The notes beneath the pieces were generated by a model, which worked only from the letters and a program-made list of their open reading frames with translations, was not told the origin of the DNA and did not search any database. Shown here one piece after another: positions 42,536 to 45,599 of a stretch of 45,599 nucleotides of DNA. The position numbers were made by a program, and so were the translations under genes. The stretch is from Bacillus massilioanorexius (GTDB lineage Bacteria; Bacillota; Bacilli; Bacillales; DSM-1321). The stretch is taken from contig NZ_CABKRX010000049.1 of NCBI RefSeq assembly GCF_902374955.1, positions 1-45,599 of the forward strand, given 5' to 3'. Numbering within the stretch: position 1 is the stretch's first letter; every line of letters starts with the position of its first letter.

Positions 42536-43729
42536 CTAAGCTATATCTAGGAAATATTCTTTCCTTTTTAGTAAAGCATAAATCCAGTGAAGAAGTTTAT
42601 TAATGCAAGCGATAATTGCCACTTTCGAAGGCTTTCCTTCTGAACGTTTCTTGTCGTAGAACTCTTTGAGTTTTTTATTTCTGGAACTCCTTATTCCACA
42701 TAAAACAGCTAGATATAAACTGTGCCTTAGCCTACTGGAACCTCGTTTCGTTATCCGATTCGTCGTCGCTGTAAACTTGCCAGAAATGGACACTGGGATC
42801 AATTCCAGCGTAGGCCACTAATTTCTTAGGGTGATTAAACCGATCAATCTCACCGATTTCGGAAATAATCGTGGTGGCGATTTTTTCTCCGATTCCAGGG
42901 ATTGATTGGATAATCTTATATTCTTCTATTTCATATGTCAGGGAGACCATTTGGCTCTCTAAATCTGAAAGGTGTCCTTGGTAGTGAAATAGGATGTCTA
43001 TATACATATTAAGATTGATAAGATGACTTAGATAAATCACTTTTTGAAATGGATTTTGAGAAGCTGAATGGATCAATTTCTTGGCTTTCTCTTTTTCCCA
43101 CTGAATCGAACGAGTTGGACAATACCCTTTTATTCGTTCTGCCAATTCCTCTACATCAGTTTTTAGAATCTTCTCCGATGTTGGATATTCTCTTAATATC
43201 GATAAAGATACTTTCGAAAAAAGATCTCCAAATACCTTTCGGTAATCAGGAAAAGTCTGATCTAAAATCGTATGAAATTGCAGTTTTGCTTCTACATATT
43301 CGTCACAATTTCCTGTTGTCTAGATAGGTTACGAAGGTTCAATAGCTGAATTCCCCTCATTTTATAAGGTTCAAAGTCCTCTTTGTAATAGAGGACACAT
43401 AATTGATACGCATCAAATGCGTCTGTTTTTACCTTTCTTAAACTGGATTTCTTTGCTTGATGAGAAATGATTAGATTTAACAGAATATAAAGTAAATCGT
43501 TCTCTTCTAAGCATTGAATAACAGGAGTATGGTAATGCCCCGTTGATTCCAATATGACTGGCATCTGACCTGTCATTGATTTAATTTCCCCTAAGAAACT
43601 TACAAACCCATCTAATTCTTCGCGATTATGCTTAATTGAAAAGCTCTTTCCATAAGGCTTTCCTTTATCTAAAAAAGCCTGAATTTCACTCTCTCCTTTA
43701 GCTACATCTATACCCACAACTGGGTCCAT
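42536..43729 (-). mobile_element. IS110-family transposase gene, two frameshifts
   Basis: DEDD-type IS110 recombinase. The N-terminal part from ATG 43729 has VVGIDVAKGESEIQAF, ILESTGHYHTPV and VKTDAFDA (RuvC-like acidic residues). It leaves frame near 43310, where the continuation DEYVEAKLQFHTILDQTFPDYRKVFG is in another frame. The second part holds the C-terminal IQSIPGIGEKIATTIISEIGEIDRF and AYAGIDPSV. It shifts again near 42795 into SGKFTATTNRITKRGSSRLRHSLY, which contains the region of the catalytic serine, and ends at 42536. Both lesions would inactivate the protein unless recoded. No terminal inverted repeats are expected for this family. Confidence 0.85.
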
Positions 43730-43744
43730 TCTTTCTCCTCCTCT

Positions 43745-43920
43745 TACGTATTCACCAGTAACCCCTATTACCTCCAAGTAGTATTATAGCTTCGCTTGTT
43801 ATACGAGATCTCAGCCCCAACCAGCCTCAAACATAATTCTACAAGTAGGGGGTGAACAGTTTAGTTGACGGGATCAATGTCCCACGCCCCCGTACGTTCT
43901 ACCCTGGCTACTGATAGATT
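43745..43920 (-). ncRNA. structured non-coding end of the IS110 element, possible bridge RNA
   Basis: About 170 bases between the transposase start and the first unrelated hairpin have no coding potential and are more GC-rich than their surroundings. They contain potential helices, including GGGA/TCCC (43870-43883) and ACGGG/CCCGT around 43868-43893. In the IS110 group proper, the bridge RNA that guides target choice is encoded in the non-coding stretch upstream of the transposase. Boundaries and loops cannot be set by eye. Confidence 0.35.
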
Positions 43921-43930
43921 AATTCGAAAT

Positions 43931-43964
43931 AAAAAAAGTTCAACCAGAAAGTTCTGGCTGAACT
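43931..43964 (-). terminator. hairpin with minus-strand T run
   Basis: AGTTCAACCAGA / TCTGGCTGAACT with one mismatch and a four-base loop, followed on the minus strand by seven T. No gene ends here now; it may mark a lost neighbour or the element's edge. Confidence 0.55.
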
Positions 43965-44049
43965 ATATAATACGAACGCCCCTGTTTGTTTAAGAACATT
44001 TATTCACAAACTCTAATATAGAAATACATCAAATCTAATAAAGTTAGCA

Positions 44050-44090
44050 GAACCGTATCACTTACTTGTGATACGGTTCTTTATTATTTA
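44050..44090 (+). terminator. rho-independent terminator without an upstream gene
   Basis: AGAACCGTATCAC / GTGATACGGTTCT, a 13-bp perfect stem and six-base loop, then a T-rich tail on +. Confidence 0.7.
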
Positions 44091-44336
44091 TAGATTTATT
44101 AATAAAAAACATTGGTACTTAGAATTCATATGAATATTTATTATCAGATAAAACTTTATTTCAATGAGTATAGACATCTAGATATAAAGAAAAAATAATT
44201 TGGAAGTCATTTATGAAAAATTATGATATTAGATAAAATAATTAGATTGTATGAATATAGAAAAAGAAAGGAAGATATATAAAGAAATTTGTTAGCATTA
44301 TGGTTCTTAAAATTCATGATAAAGGATAAGAAAAGC

Positions 44337-45562
44337 ATGAAAAAACTCTTGAGTTTATGTGTTGCTGGAGTTTATAGCATATTTATAGGCGTTGCTATTG
44401 GAACAATTACATGGATATTTTTAACTTTAATATTCAGCGGAATAGACTTTATATGGTATGACTTTGTATTTAAGGAAAATAAAAAGCATTTAACTTTATT
44501 TGTATGTATTTTAGGTGGTGTTATAGTAGGTCTGTGCCAAAAATATTTTGGAAAATATCCAAAAACAATGCAAGATGTTTTAGTAGAGTTTAAAAAAATA
44601 AAAGAGTTGAATACAAATCGTTGCCAAAATCAGCAATATCAGCATTAATTGTTCTTTGGTTTGGGGCAAGTCTTGGACCAGAAGCTGCTTTAAGTGGAAT
44701 TGTAGGGGGATTAGTTACTTTATCTGGTGATTTACTTAAATATGGGTTTAAAAGAAAAGAAATCGAAAATGATTTAAATGAAGCATTAATCCAATCAAGT
44801 ATAGAATCAACTGTGGGTATTATATTTGCAGCACCATTATACGGATTTTATAGTTTAATAAGTGGTAAGGATAAAATAAAAAGATTTAAGACAGTAATAT
44901 ATATATTAACTGTATCTTCAGGTTTTTATGTATTTAAATTATTATCCCATATTGATAACAGAGGAACATTTGTAACGAAATTTGCAGATGCTAACATAGG
45001 CAAATTAGAATTAATTTTCTTTATTCCTCTTTTGATAGTAGGACTTCTTTTAGCACTATACTACAAAAAAATGGGCAGTGTTTTAAAGAAGATACTAAAA
45101 CCTTTAGAAAATTATAAAGTAGTAAAATCAGTTCTAGGAGGAGTTATATTAGCAATATTAGGTATAACAATACCTTATATATTCTTCTCTGGAGAACATG
45201 ACTTAAAAGATATAATAGTAAATTGGGAAAGTTTAGGATTATTTTGGCTTCTTATAATATGCCTATGTAAGCTTTTAGCAACAGAAGTATGTATTTTAAC
45301 AGGATGGATTGGAGGACATATTTTTCCTGTAATGTTTTCGGGAGTTGCTATGGGACTTGCAATTTCAAGTGTATCTACAGTAGACCCTGTATTTTCAGCA
45401 TGTATAGTTGCTACTACTTTTATGAGTGCAATAATGGGAAATTATATTGTAACAATATTTTTGCTTATATTATTTTTCCCAATAAACCTTGTTATTTTTA
45501 TAGTAATATCAGCTGTATTAGGGGTTGCACTTATAAAAAAGTATAATAATCTAATACAATAA
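44337..45562 (+). pseudogene. ClC-type chloride channel/antiporter, frameshifted
   Basis: A voltage-gated chloride channel family protein in two frames. The first part (ATG 44337, AAAGGA upstream) has two TM segments and ends IKELNTNRCQNQQ. The second, whose frame is open from 44621, resumes LPKSAISALIVLWFGASLGPEAALSG, the ClC selectivity motif GxxxGPE. It continues to the second ClC motif GGHIFPVMFSG and the last helices, ending at 45562. A one-base change near 44620 would rejoin them. Codons are strikingly AT-rich (ATA, AGA, TTA), unlike most of the window, which suggests acquisition from a clostridia-like source. It is dead unless the base is a sequencing error. Confidence 0.75.
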
Positions 45563-45599
45563 CATTATTTTAAAACATCTTAGCTATTTCCCTCCTGCA

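Noticed and set aside
42536..42802. Separate small gene of 88 residues
   Set aside because: It is the out-of-frame C-terminus of the IS110 transposase, containing the conserved serine-region sequence.
1..45599. CRISPR arrays, tRNA or rRNA genes
   Set aside because: I looked for regularly spaced repeats and for tRNA TTCRANY/CCA-type ends and saw none.

Overview
The window is AT-rich, low-GC Gram-positive DNA, most likely a Bacillaceae or Planococcaceae species related to Bacillus, Lysinibacillus or Psychrobacillus. The evidence is AGGAGG-type ribosome binding sites, lipoboxes of the LTACGS type, an S-layer-homology protein, a pdxR/pdxST locus, an MhqR regulon, BceR-like operators, and glycine and cobalamin riboswitches. 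The species itself is inferred. Much of the window is intact chromosome, but an unusual number of genes carry one or two lesions.

Layout. 0-4 kb: LysE-type exporter, MFS efflux pump, a decayed GGDEF gene and a CapA-like surface protein. 4.1-6.2 kb: a sigma-A promoter, a single glycine riboswitch and an ACT-domain/UPF0210 gene pair. 6.3-8.7 kb: an NCS2 nucleobase permease and a decayed DHA2-type MFS pump. 8.8-12 kb: vitamin B6 synthesis, with the MocR-type regulator pdxR divergent from pdxS-pdxT. 12.3-14.8 kb: a DDAH/amidinotransferase-fold hydrolase and a cationic amino acid permease. 14.8-16.8 kb: a cobalamin riboswitch, a PduO-like protein and a BtuF-like lipoprotein. 17.1-20.8 kb: a quinone/electrophile detoxification operon (ring-cleaving dioxygenase, flavin reductase, MhqD hydrolase, WrbA flavodoxin) with the MarR repressor MhqR and matching palindromes. 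20.9-22.9 kb: pssA and a broken DedA/TVP38 gene, each preceded by the same BceR-type operator. 23-29.5 kb: EamA transporter, a polar amino acid ABC importer with an unrecognised structured leader, an MFS transporter and a DUF975 protein. 29.7-33.6 kb: an ECF sigma / PadR / HAAS-FtsW-like operon and an S-layer protein.

The most interesting region is 33.8-37.3 kb. A duplicated membrane-anchored gene (one copy frameshifted) is followed by a GHSLGG lipase with a helical C-terminal tail and a small helical protein. This resembles the type VII-secreted reverse-LXG lipase toxin systems (TslA type) with immunity and accessory genes. Directly downstream, on the other strand, is a ~790-residue protein joining two class I isoprenoid-synthase-like domains, arranged like fungal prenyltransferase-terpene synthase chimeras but in a Firmicute.

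The right end holds SelO, a small Cys-rich basic gene with an internal stop, a twice-frameshifted IS110-family element with a structured upstream region (possible bridge RNA), and a frameshifted ClC-type channel of very AT-rich codon use. All gene families were assigned by reading motifs; no database search was run.
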